Shown: in pieces, positions 44,872 through 53,045 of the stretch | Position numbering within the stretch: the first letter of the stretch is position 1 | How the letters are laid out: each line of letters opens with the position of its first letter | Notes under the pieces: generated by a model | What the model saw: only the letters and a program-made list of their open reading frames with translations | Database searches by the model: none | Told to the model about the DNA's origin: nothing | Assembly (NCBI RefSeq): GCF_011044255.1 | Contig: NZ_CP049107.1 | Span: 620,001 to 684,000 of the forward strand | Direction: 5' to 3' | DNA length: 64,000 nucleotides | Source of the DNA: Rhizorhabdus phycosphaerae | GTDB lineage: Bacteria; Pseudomonadota; Alphaproteobacteria; Sphingomonadales; Sphingomonadaceae | Translations under genes and position numbers: made by a program

Positions 44872-45645
44872 TTATTTTCCCGTCCAGTTGCCCGGGCGCT
44901 TCTCGACGAAGGCGGTCATCCCTTCCGCCTTGTCGTCGGTCGCGCACAGACCGTTGAAGATCCGCCGTTCGAACAGCAGGCCCATGGCGAGCCCGGTTTC
45001 GAAAGCAGCGTTGACCATTTCCTTGTTCGCGATGGCGGCGAGCGGCGGCATGCCGGCGATCACCTGCGCCATCTTCAGCGCCTCGTCCATCAGGTCGGCA
45101 AGCGGTACGACCTTGCTGACCAGGCCGCCACGCTCGGCCTCGGCCGCGTCCATCATGCGGCCCGTCAGGCACATGTCCATCGCCTTGGACTTGCCGACGG
45201 CGCGGGTCAGGCGCTGCGATCCACCCATGCCGGGCGCCACGCCCAGCTTGATCTCGGGCTGGCCGAATTTGGCGTTGTCGGCCGCGATCATGATGTCGGC
45301 CATCATCGCCAGCTCGCATCCGCCGCCCAGCGCGAAGCCCGATACGGCCGCGATCCAGGGCTTGCGGGTCGCAGTGACGCGCTCGAAGCCGGCGAAGAAA
45401 TTCTCCGCATACATTTCGGAGAAGCCCTTGGGCTGCATCTGCTTGATGTCGGCGCCAGCTGCAAAAGCCTTCTCGCTGCCGGTCAGGATCGCGCAGCGCT
45501 GCGCAGGGTCGGCGTCATACTTGCCGAACGCGTCGATCAGATCGGCGAGGACCTGCGTGTTCAGCGCATTGAGCGCTTCCGGGCGGTTGAGACGGATGAT
45601 CGTCACCGGCCCCTGGGTTTCGACGAGGATGGTTTCGTAGGACAT
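44872..45645 (-). CDS. Enoyl-CoA hydratase (valine pathway)
   Basis: A 257-residue crotonase. Oxyanion-hole motifs [15 protein letters not shown] and [20 protein letters not shown], and catalytic-type residues [20 protein letters not shown], are all present. In context it should hydrate methacrylyl-CoA to 3-hydroxyisobutyryl-CoA. It lies 12 bases after the hydrolase gene. Confidence 0.92.
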   Translation of the reverse strand: MSYETILVETQGPVTIIRLNRPEALNALNTQVLADLIDAFGKYDADPAQRCAILTGSEKAFAAGADIKQMQPKGFSEMYAENFFAGFERVTATRKPWIAAVSGFALGGGCELAMMADIMIAADNAKFGQPEIKLGVAPGMGGSQRLTRAVGKSKAMDMCLTGRMMDAAEAERGGLVSKVVPLADLMDEALKMAQVIAGMPPLAAIANKEMVNAAFETGLAMGLLFERRIFNGLCATDDKAEGMTAFVEKRPGNWTGK

Positions 45646-45657
45646 GATGTATCCCTT

Positions 45658-46722
45658 TCAGGCTTGGGGCAGAGGCGACCATGCCTCGGCCGGCGGAAGC
45701 GGCGCGAAGACGGCATCGACGACTTCGTCGGCGACGCCCTCGGCGGTGGCCGGGTTCCAGCGCGGTGCATTGTCCTTGTCAACGATCAAGGCGCGAACGC
45801 CCTCGACAAAATCGGGATGGCGGATGATGTGCGCGCCCACCGCATATTCCATCGCCATCTCGGCGGCGAAATCCTCGATGCGCGCGGCTTCGGCCAGCAG
45901 GCGAAGAACCACCTTGCATGAAAGCGGCGACTTGCCCGACAGCGTCTTGAGGGTCGCCTGTGCCCAATCCGAGCCGTCCGCCGTCAGGGCAGCAAGAATG
46001 TCCTCATAGCGCTCGGACGCGAAAAGACGGTCGATCTCGGCCCGATGGTCGAGAATCGGCGCCTCGGGAACCGTGGTCACCGCGCTGCGGAGCGCCGCAT
46101 CGATCGCCTTGGGATTGGCGAGGATCGCGGTCTTCAGCGCCTCGACGCCTTCGGACGCGACATAATGCGTGCCCAGCGTCAGCGCGAGACATTCGGCCCC
46201 GTTAAGCCGCGCGCCGGTCAGGCCGACATATTGGCCCATGCGCCCCGGCATGCGCGACAGATAGCGGCCGCCGCCCACGTCGGTGAACAGGCCGATCCCG
46301 GTCTCGGGCATCGCATAGACGGTCCGGTCGGTCACGATGCGGAAGGTGCAGGGCTGCGAGATGCCGACGCCCCCGCCCATGGTGATGCCGTCCATGAAGG
46401 CGATGGTAGGCTTCGCATAGGTGAAGAGCAGATGGTTGAGGCGATATTCCTCATGGAAGAAGGCGCGCGCCGCGACACCGTCCTCGGCCGCGCTCTCGGC
46501 GATCAGGCGTATATCCCCGCCCGCGCAGAAGCCCCGGCCTTCGGCATGGTCGATCATGACCAGGTCCACCGCATCATCATTGGCCCAGGCGGTCAGCGCC
46601 TCGATCATCGTCGTGCAGATGCCGTGGGTCAGCGCGTGAATCGCCTTCGGGCGGTTCAGGCGAATGCGGCCCGTGCGGCCTTCGACGAAGGTGAACACCT
46701 CCGGCGGCGTGGACTCGGTCAT
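45658..46722 (-). CDS. 3-hydroxyisobutyryl-CoA hydrolase
   Basis: A 354-residue crotonase-family thioesterase that frees 3-hydroxyisobutyrate. Motifs HAEGRGFCAGGDIRLIAESA and DGITMGGGVGISQPCTFRIV with GIGLFTDVGGGRYLSRMPG match mitochondrial and bacterial HIBCH, and the extended C-terminus distinguishes it from ordinary hydratases. ATG overlaps the acyl-CoA dehydrogenase stop (ATGA). Confidence 0.93.
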   Translation of the reverse strand: MTESTPPEVFTFVEGRTGRIRLNRPKAIHALTHGICTTMIEALTAWANDDAVDLVMIDHAEGRGFCAGGDIRLIAESAAEDGVAARAFFHEEYRLNHLLFTYAKPTIAFMDGITMGGGVGISQPCTFRIVTDRTVYAMPETGIGLFTDVGGGRYLSRMPGRMGQYVGLTGARLNGAECLALTLGTHYVASEGVEALKTAILANPKAIDAALRSAVTTVPEAPILDHRAEIDRLFASERYEDILAALTADGSDWAQATLKTLSGKSPLSCKVVLRLLAEAARIEDFAAEMAMEYAVGAHIIRHPDFVEGVRALIVDKDNAPRWNPATAEGVADEVVDAVFAPLPPAEAWSPLPQA

Positions 46723-47864
46723 TGGCGCAGAAGCTCCCGGCTGGTGATGAGGCGCATGATCTCGTTGGTGCCCTCGAGAATGCGGTGAACCCGCAGGTCG
46801 CGCCAGAAGCGCTCGATCGGATAATCCTGCAGATAGCCATAGCCACCGTGCAGCTGCAGCGCGCGGTCGACCACGGCCGAGCCGGTGTCGGTCGCGAAGC
46901 GCTTGGCCATCGCCGCGAAATGCGTCTTGTCCGGCGCGTTGGCGGTAACCTTCGCCGCCGCCACATAGAGCAGCATGCGGGCGGCCTGAAGCTCGGTCTC
47001 CATGTCGGCCAGGGTGAACTGCACCGTCTGGAAGTCGGCGATCGCCTGGCCGAACTGCTTGCGCTCCTTGGTGTAGCGGATCGCCTCGTCGAGCGAGCGC
47101 TGCGCTCCGCCGAGCGAGCAGGCGCCGATGTTCAGCCGCCCGCCATCGAGGCCCATCATCGCGATGCGGAAGCCCTCGCCTTCGGCACCCAGGCGGTTGC
47201 CCACGGGTACGCGGACGCCGTCGAAATTGACCTGCGCCGTCGGCTGCGAATGCCAGCCCAGCTTCTTTTCCTGCGCGCCGAAGCTGACGCCCGGCATGTC
47301 CTTGTCGATGACGAGGCAGGAAATGCCCTTGGGTCCGTCCGCACCCGTGCGGACCATGACGACATAGACCTCATTCTCGCCGCCGCCGGAGATGAAGGCC
47401 TTGGAGCCCGAGACGACATAATGGTCGCCATCGAGCACGGCGCGCGTCTTGAGCGCAGCGGCATCGGAGCCCGAACCGGGCTCGGTGAGGCAGTAGGAGG
47501 CGATCCGCTCGCACGCGATCAGGTCGGGCAGATAGCTCGCCTTGAGCTCGGCCGATCCGAAGCGGTCGATCATCCACGCCGCCATGTTGTGGATCGAGAT
47601 GAAGGCCGAGGTGGACGGACAACCATAGGCCATCGCTTCCATGATCAGCGCGGCCTCGAGCCTGCCGAGGCCGATGCCTCCGGACTCCTCGGAGACATAG
47701 ATGCCCCCGAAACCTAGGGCGGCCGCTGCCTGGATCGTCTCGCGCGGGAAGATGTGCTTCTCGTCCCATTCGGCGGCGAACGGCGTGATCGCGTCGGCGG
47801 TGAACTTCTGCGCCATGTCCTGGATGGCGCGCTGGTCTTCCGTCAGGTCGAACTGGTCGGTCAT
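46719..47864 (-). CDS. Acyl-CoA dehydrogenase (isobutyryl-CoA type)
   Basis: A 381-residue FAD enzyme. SYCLTEPGSGSDAAALKTRA is the FAD site, the catalytic Glu lies in RILEGTNEIMRL, and the substrate pocket AIADFQTVQFTLADMETELQ is typical. In this operon the substrate is likely isobutyryl-CoA. The ATG at 47864 (MTDQFDLTEDQRAIQDMAQ) is supported by family start; upstream in-frame sequence is low-complexity. 136 bases with a strong hairpin separate it from mmsA. Confidence 0.9.
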   Translation of the reverse strand: MTDQFDLTEDQRAIQDMAQKFTADAITPFAAEWDEKHIFPRETIQAAAALGFGGIYVSEESGGIGLGRLEAALIMEAMAYGCPSTSAFISIHNMAAWMIDRFGSAELKASYLPDLIACERIASYCLTEPGSGSDAAALKTRAVLDGDHYVVSGSKAFISGGGENEVYVVMVRTGADGPKGISCLVIDKDMPGVSFGAQEKKLGWHSQPTAQVNFDGVRVPVGNRLGAEGEGFRIAMMGLDGGRLNIGACSLGGAQRSLDEAIRYTKERKQFGQAIADFQTVQFTLADMETELQAARMLLYVAAAKVTANAPDKTHFAAMAKRFATDTGSAVVDRALQLHGGYGYLQDYPIERFWRDLRVHRILEGTNEIMRLITSRELLRQ

Positions 47865-47970
47865 CGAAGGTCGTGGTCCTCTCTTGCCCACAGGCGAACT
47901 GGGTCTGCCGGGAAGCAGCGGGGGGCGCCTTGCGCCCTCCCGCCCCTTCGCACGCCGCCGAGGCGGCTCG

Positions 47971-47996
47971 GTCGCTCCCCAACGAAGGGGAGCGAC
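47971..47996. repeat. Intergenic palindrome between mmsA and the acyl-CoA dehydrogenase gene
   Basis: GTCGCTCCCC and GGGGAGCGAC form a perfect 10-base stem around AACGAA, starting 4 bases after the mmsA stop. It has the look of a small repetitive extragenic palindrome. Other GC-rich pairs (GGGGGGCGCC, GCCCTCCCGCCCC) follow. It may also weaken read-through or stabilise mmsA mRNA. Confidence 0.45.
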
Positions 47997-48000
47997 GTCG

Positions 48001-49506
48001 TCACCCCATGGTCGGGATGACGAAGGCGCTATCACCGGCGCCGCCGTCGGGCCAGCGCTGGGTCACGGTCTTCACCTTTGTGAAGAACTTGATGCCTTCC
48101 ATGCCGTGCTGGTTGGTGTCGCCGAAGGCGGACCGCTTCCAGCCACCGAAGGTGTGATAGGCGACCGGCACCGGGATCGGCACGTTGATGCCGACCATGC
48201 CCACATTGACGCGCGCCGCGAACTCGCGGGCCGCATGGCCGTTGCGCGTGAAGATGGCGACGCCATTGCCGTACTGATGCTGGCTCGGCAGCGCGAGCGC
48301 TTCCTCGAAATTCTTCGCGCGGACGATCTGCAGGACCGGGCCGAAGATTTCTTCCTGGTAGCTCTGCATGCTCGGCTTGACGTGATCGAACAGCGTCGGA
48401 CCGACGAAGAAGCCCTTCTCATGTCCCTGCAGGGTGAAGCCGCGACCGTCGACGACGAGTTCGGCGCCCTCGTCCACACCCATCTGGATGTAGCTTTCGA
48501 TCTTCGCCTTGTGCGCGGCGGTCACGACGGGGCCATAATGGGCGTCCTTGTCGGTCGAAACGCCGACACGCAGCGCCTCGATCGCCGGGATCAGCTTGGC
48601 GCGGAGCTTTTCGGCGGTGTCGTCACCGACGGGAACCACGACCGGCAGCGCCATGCAGCGCTCGCCGGCCGAGCCGAAGGCCGCGCCAGCGAGGTCGTTG
48701 ACCACTTGATCGAGATCGGCGTCGGGCATGACGATGCCGTGGTTCTTTGCACCGCCCATCGCCTGGACGCGCTTGCCGGCCGCGACGCCGCGCTGGTAGA
48801 CATAATGGGCGATGTCGGACGAACCGACGAAGCTGACCGCCTTGATCTCGGGATGGTCGAGGATCGCGTCGACCATCGCCTTGTCACCCTGCACGACCTG
48901 CAGGATGCCATCGGGCAGGCCCGCTTCCTTCATCAGCTCGGCAAGACGCACCGGCACCGACGGATCGCGCTCGGACGGCTTCAGAATGAAGGCGTTTCCG
49001 ACCGCGATCGCGACGCCGAACATCCACATCGGGATCATCGCCGGGAAGTTGAACGGCGTGATGCCGGCGACGATGCCGAGCGGCTGGCGCATCGAATAGA
49101 CGTCGATGCCGGGGCCGGCGCCGATGGTGAACTCACCCTTCAGGACATGCGGGATGCCGCAGGCGAACTCGATGACTTCCAGACCACGCTGGATGTCGCC
49201 CTTGGCGTCGGCAATGACCTTGCCATGTTCGGACGACAGGAGGTGCGCCAGCTCCTCCATATTCTTCTCGATCAGTTCCTTGAACTTGAACATCACGCGG
49301 GCGCGGCGCTGCGGATTGGTCATCGCCCAGGCCGGCTGTGCCGCCTGCGCGAGCGCGACGGCCTTTTCGAGATCGTCCGCGCTGCCGAGCGCGACGCGCG
49401 CCTGCACGGCGCCGCTGTTGGGATCGAAAATGTCGCTGTAGCGCTCCGCCGGGCTGTTCGAGCCATCGGCGAAGAAATGGGAAACCTCACGCAATTGGGT
49501 CGCCAT
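48001..49506 (-). CDS. mmsA: Methylmalonate-semialdehyde dehydrogenase (CoA-acylating)
   Basis: A 501-residue aldehyde dehydrogenase that turns methylmalonate semialdehyde into propionyl-CoA. The active Cys is in FGSAGERCMALPVVVPVG, the NAD site in GITPFNFPAMIPMWMFG and VSFVGSSDIAHYVYQRG. Two ATGs exist (49512, 49506); GGAGAG gives better spacing for 49506. First gene of the operon, divergent from a LysR regulator. Confidence 0.94.
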   Translation of the reverse strand: MATQLREVSHFFADGSNSPAERYSDIFDPNSGAVQARVALGSADDLEKAVALAQAAQPAWAMTNPQRRARVMFKFKELIEKNMEELAHLLSSEHGKVIADAKGDIQRGLEVIEFACGIPHVLKGEFTIGAGPGIDVYSMRQPLGIVAGITPFNFPAMIPMWMFGVAIAVGNAFILKPSERDPSVPVRLAELMKEAGLPDGILQVVQGDKAMVDAILDHPEIKAVSFVGSSDIAHYVYQRGVAAGKRVQAMGGAKNHGIVMPDADLDQVVNDLAGAAFGSAGERCMALPVVVPVGDDTAEKLRAKLIPAIEALRVGVSTDKDAHYGPVVTAAHKAKIESYIQMGVDEGAELVVDGRGFTLQGHEKGFFVGPTLFDHVKPSMQSYQEEIFGPVLQIVRAKNFEEALALPSQHQYGNGVAIFTRNGHAAREFAARVNVGMVGINVPIPVPVAYHTFGGWKRSAFGDTNQHGMEGIKFFTKVKTVTQRWPDGGAGDSAFVIPTMG

Positions 49507-49571
49507 GTTCATCTCTCCTGAAACTGGCGCCGTCTCTCTGCCTCATGCGCGTCCGACGCAAGCCCTTGCCG

Positions 49572-49588
49572 TGCAGCATAGAGCTGCA
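49572..49588. promoter_or_regulatory. Candidate LysR operator
   Basis: TGCAGC-ATAGA-GCTGCA is a 17-base interrupted palindrome in the 85 bases between mmsA and the LysR gene, ending three bases before the first possible LysR start (49592). Location and symmetry suit autoregulation and control of the mms operon. Confidence 0.4.
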
Positions 49589-49591
49589 TAA

Positions 49592-50500
49592 ATGCAGGCC
49601 ATGCGCTGGGACGACCTTCAATTTTTCCTGTCGCTTGCGCGTACGGGGCTTTTGTCCGCCGCGGCGCGCCAGCTGGACGTCGACGCAACCACTGTCGGCC
49701 GACGGATCCGACGCCTGGAAGTCGAGCTGGGCGGCCAGACTTTGTTCGTGCAGGGCCGCGAAGGCCATATGCTGACCGAAGCCGGGCGGCGCCTGCTTAC
49801 CCGCGTAGAGGCAATGGAACGCGAGGCGGAGGCGATATCCGAAGGCGACGTCGCGGCCGGAGCGCGCGAGTTGCGCGGTCGCCTGCGGATCAGTGCTTCG
49901 GAAGGCTTCGGCACCTGGCTGATCGCCCACCATCTTGGCGACTTCGCCGAACGCCACCCGCAGTTGACGATCGATCTTGCCGCCAACAGCGGCTTCCTCG
50001 ATCCATCCCGGCGGGAAGCCGACGTCGCGATCCTGCTGGCCCGCCCCCAGCGCGGTCCATTGGTAACCAAGAAGCTGACAGACTATCGACTGCGCTTCTA
50101 CGCCAACCGCGATTATGTCGCGCAGCATGGCGCGATCGAGGATCCTGCCGACCTCGGTGGGCACCGGATGATCGGCTATGTGCCCGATCTGCTCTACTCT
50201 CCCGAACTCAACTATCTCGAAGACATCTCTCCGGGGATCGAGGCCCGGCTGCGCTCCTCTTCGATCAACGCGCAGTACCGCATGCTGGCAGCGGGATCGG
50301 GCGTCGGCGTGCTCCCCTGCTTCATCGGCGACCGGGATCCCCTGCTGCAGCGTGTCTTGCCGTCGGTCGCCATCACCCGCTCCTTCTGGCTCGTGACCCA
50401 CCAGGACAGCCGGCGCCTTCCCCGCACCGCACTGTTCGTCGAGTGGTTGTCGGCGATGGTCCAGTCACAGCGATCGAAGCTGCTCGGCGAAGCCGCCTGA
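49592..50500 (+). CDS. LysR-family transcriptional regulator, probable controller of the mms operon
   Basis: A 302-residue regulator. Helix-turn-helix at residues about 5-65 (DDLQFFLSLARTGLLSAAAR, then LDVDATTVGRRIRRLE) and a substrate-binding domain (RISASEGFGTWLIAHHLGDF to the C-terminus). Start 49592 or 49601. It is divergent from mmsA with 85 bases between, the usual layout for a LysR regulator of a catabolic operon. Inducer likely a valine metabolite (inference). Confidence 0.88.
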   Translation: MQAMRWDDLQFFLSLARTGLLSAAARQLDVDATTVGRRIRRLEVELGGQTLFVQGREGHMLTEAGRRLLTRVEAMEREAEAISEGDVAAGARELRGRLRISASEGFGTWLIAHHLGDFAERHPQLTIDLAANSGFLDPSRREADVAILLARPQRGPLVTKKLTDYRLRFYANRDYVAQHGAIEDPADLGGHRMIGYVPDLLYSPELNYLEDISPGIEARLRSSSINAQYRMLAAGSGVGVLPCFIGDRDPLLQRVLPSVAITRSFWLVTHQDSRRLPRTALFVEWLSAMVQSQRSKLLGEAA

Positions 50501-50577
50501 CGCCGAGCCGGGATCGAAATCCCGAATCGCTCGTTGCAGCAGGACGGGCACAGGGCCCGCTGTACGAGGAGCTCGAC

Positions 50578-50874
50578 ATGAACCGCACGACCCTGGCCGC
50601 CCTTGTCGCGGTCACTTCCGTACTGACGGCGCCCGCCTTCGCACAAACGACCCCGAACAGGGTCGAACCATCCACCGCATCGCAGTCGAACGCCCCACTG
50701 CCGACCGACACGCCTCCCTCCGACAACAGGACCAGCGCGTCCGAACCGACCGCTACGGCTAATCCACAGAGCAGCCTCAAATCTGCTGTCCGCAAGAGTC
50801 GCTCTGCCGCCGCCACCTCGATGGTGACGACCGGACCTACTGAGGGCGCTTACCGGCCCAATCCCGGCAGCTGA
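50578..50874 (+). CDS. Small secreted low-complexity protein
   Basis: A 98-residue protein with signal peptide (MNRTTLAALVAVTSVLTAPA then FAQ) followed by a Thr/Ser/Pro/Asn-rich mature part without recognisable domain. A CGAGGAG ribosome site precedes the ATG. Function unknown. Confidence 0.65.
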   Translation: MNRTTLAALVAVTSVLTAPAFAQTTPNRVEPSTASQSNAPLPTDTPPSDNRTSASEPTATANPQSSLKSAVRKSRSAAATSMVTTGPTEGAYRPNPGS

Positions 50875-50888
50875 GCGGCTTCACTGGC

Positions 50889-51059
50889 TCAGGGCGCAGC
50901 CTCTACGTCAGCGCCCCCGCCGCCGTCTCCACCCGTCCGATTGACCACGGCGAATGCGATCAGGACGCTGCCAATAACGCTGAGGAAAAGCACCGCAATC
51001 AGCGCGATGCGCTTGGCACGTCTACGGTTTCGGTAACGCTGTACTTTGGATCGCGACAT
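50889..51059 (-). CDS. Small single-helix membrane protein
   Basis: A 56-residue protein: basic N-terminus (MSRSKVQRYRNRRRAKR), one membrane segment (IALIAVLFLSVIGSVLIAFA) and a Gly-rich acidic tail. Positive-inside rule suggests N-terminus in the cytoplasm. GGGGG precedes the ATG. Function unknown. Confidence 0.55.
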   Translation of the reverse strand: MSRSKVQRYRNRRRAKRIALIAVLFLSVIGSVLIAFAVVNRTGGDGGGGADVEAAP

Positions 51060-51188
51060 TGAGCCCCCACTCGCCACAGTGGAGGCACCATAGAGCGTCG
51101 TCAGCGATATCACCACGTTCGCTTGTGCGCCGAACATGCGGATCGGCGCGGTAACGCCCCGTTCTGATACACTCGCCGTCGATCGGCT

Positions 51189-52601
51189 TCAGATATGCAG
51201 GGCGCGTCCATAGGCGGCGAGGACGCTTTCGTGCATCGCCTCGCTGATGGTCGGGTGCGGGAAGACCGTGTTGATCAGTTCGGCCTCGGTCGTCTCGAGC
51301 GTCTTGCCCACGACATAGCCCTGGATCATCTCGGTCACCTCGGCGCCTACCATATGCGCGCCGAGCAGTTCGCCCGTCTTCGCATCGAACACCGTCTTTA
51401 CGAAGCCTTCCGCCTCGCCCAGCGCGATCGCCTTGCCGTTGCCCACGAAGGGGAACGTCCCGACCTTCACCTCATGCCCCGCCTCGACCGCCTTCGCCTC
51501 GGTCAGCCCCACGCTTGCCACCTGCGGGTGGCAATAGGTGCAACCCGGGATGTTCGCCTTGTCCATCGCATGCGGGTGGACGTCCTTGTTGCCCAGCGCC
51601 TGTGCGATCGCCTCGGCCGCGATCACGCCCTCATGGCTCGCCTTGTGCGCCAGCCACGGACCCGGCGTCACGTCGCCGATCGCCCAGATACCCGGCACGT
51701 TCGTCCGGCACAGCCCGTCGATCGCGATGATCCCGCGCTCCGCCTTCACGCCGACCGCCTCGAGGCCGATGTTCTCGGTGTTCGGTACGATCCCGACCGC
51801 CACGATCACATGGCTGAACTCGGCCTCGCTGACCTTGCCGTCCTTCGCCTTGAGCTTCGCCTTCACCCCCGAGCCGGTCACGTCGAGCGCCTCGACCCCC
51901 GCCCCGGTCATGATCGTCATGCCCTGCTTCTTCAGCGCCTTCTCCAGGAAGGCCGACACGTCGGCATCCTCGACCGGCACGATCCGATCCATCATCTCGA
52001 CGACCGTCACCTCGGCGCCCATATCGTTGTAGAAGCTGGCGAACTCGATCCCGATCGCGCCAGAGCCGATCACCAGCAGACGCGCGGGCATCTCGGTCGG
52101 CGTCATCGCATGGCGATAGGTCCACACCCGCTTGCCGTCCGCCTTGGCGAAGGGCAGGTCGCGCGCGCGCGCACCCGTCGCGACGATGATGTGCTTGGCC
52201 GAGAGCTCGACCTCGCCCTTGTCGCCCTTCACCACGAGCTTGCCCGGCGCCACCAGCCGGCCCTCGCCCATGTGCACGGTGATCTTGTTCTTCTTCATCA
52301 GGTGCGTGACGCCCTGGTTCAGCTGCTTGGCAACCCCGCGCGATCGCGCCACCACCGCAGACAGGTCCGCCGAAACCCCGCTCGCCTCCAGCCCGAAGCT
52401 CTTGGCATGCTTCATATGGTGGAAGATTTCCGCCGAGCGCAGCAGCGCTTTCGTCGGGATGCACCCCCAGTTCAGGCAGATCCCGCCCAAAAGCTCGCGC
52501 TCGACGATCGCAACCTTCAGCCCCAGCTGCGACGCACGGATCGCCGCCACATATCCTCCAGGACCAGATCCAAGAACGATCAGGTCATATGCGTCTGCCA
52601 T
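51189..52601 (-). CDS. lpdA: Dihydrolipoyl dehydrogenase
   Basis: E3 of 2-oxoacid dehydrogenase complexes, 470 residues. FAD site IVLGSGPGGYVAAIRASQLG, redox disulfide GGICLNWGCIPTKALL, NAD site LVIGSGAIGIEFASFYNDMG, and C-terminal His-Glu in the HPTISEAMHESVLAAYG motif are all present. Start ATG 52601 (MADAYDLIVLGSG). It lies 11 bases after the SnoaL-like gene on the same strand, so it could be cotranscribed with the oxygenase genes, though E3 is a housekeeping enzyme. Confidence 0.95.
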   Translation of the reverse strand: MADAYDLIVLGSGPGGYVAAIRASQLGLKVAIVERELLGGICLNWGCIPTKALLRSAEIFHHMKHAKSFGLEASGVSADLSAVVARSRGVAKQLNQGVTHLMKKNKITVHMGEGRLVAPGKLVVKGDKGEVELSAKHIIVATGARARDLPFAKADGKRVWTYRHAMTPTEMPARLLVIGSGAIGIEFASFYNDMGAEVTVVEMMDRIVPVEDADVSAFLEKALKKQGMTIMTGAGVEALDVTGSGVKAKLKAKDGKVSEAEFSHVIVAVGIVPNTENIGLEAVGVKAERGIIAIDGLCRTNVPGIWAIGDVTPGPWLAHKASHEGVIAAEAIAQALGNKDVHPHAMDKANIPGCTYCHPQVASVGLTEAKAVEAGHEVKVGTFPFVGNGKAIALGEAEGFVKTVFDAKTGELLGAHMVGAEVTEMIQGYVVGKTLETTEAELINTVFPHPTISEAMHESVLAAYGRALHI

Positions 52602-52612
52602 GGAAAATTGCC

Positions 52613-53041
52613 TCAGCTGGCTGGGGGAAGGAGAAGGCGAATGGAGAGCCCAGAAATCTTCCATCCGGTGTCGCCGAGCGCGAAGGCGAAGCGGTAGCAG
52701 GCCTTCACGTCGATCATCGAGCCGTCGATGTTGCGGGCGAAGGCGTGGACATAGCCCTCCGCCTCCGCCCTGGTCGCATCGAACGCCAGAACGGCGAAAT
52801 TGCTCACATAATGGGCCGCATGCGTCATCGTGGGGAAAGCAGCCGCGAAGAAGCCGCGTATCCCGTCATGCCCGACAAATTCGCCCATGCCGATCCCGGA
52901 CAGGTCATAGACCGCGTCCGGTGTAAACAGAGCCAATACGCCCTCGATGTCGCCGATCCGGTCGACCGCCCTGCAATAGGCGATGGCGACCGCTTCGAGC
53001 GCGCCCCTCTCCTCGACGGAGCAGGGTGTCAAAGCGGTCAT
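52613..53041 (-). CDS. SnoaL/NTF2-like protein
   Basis: A 142-residue NTF2-fold protein with the SnoaL_4 pattern: AIAYCRAVDRIGDIEGVLAL, FTPDAVYDLSGIGMGEFVG and a beta-rich C-half (AHYVSNFAVLAFDATRAEAE). Such proteins act as small dehydratases, isomerases or oxygenase partners in aromatic and steroid pathways. It lies 4 bases from the Rieske oxygenase gene; it is too different from typical dioxygenase beta subunits to name it as one, though those share the fold. This is the main alternative. Confidence 0.75.
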   Translation of the reverse strand: MTALTPCSVEERGALEAVAIAYCRAVDRIGDIEGVLALFTPDAVYDLSGIGMGEFVGHDGIRGFFAAAFPTMTHAAHYVSNFAVLAFDATRAEAEGYVHAFARNIDGSMIDVKACYRFAFALGDTGWKISGLSIRLLLPPAS

Positions 53042-53045
53042 CCGA

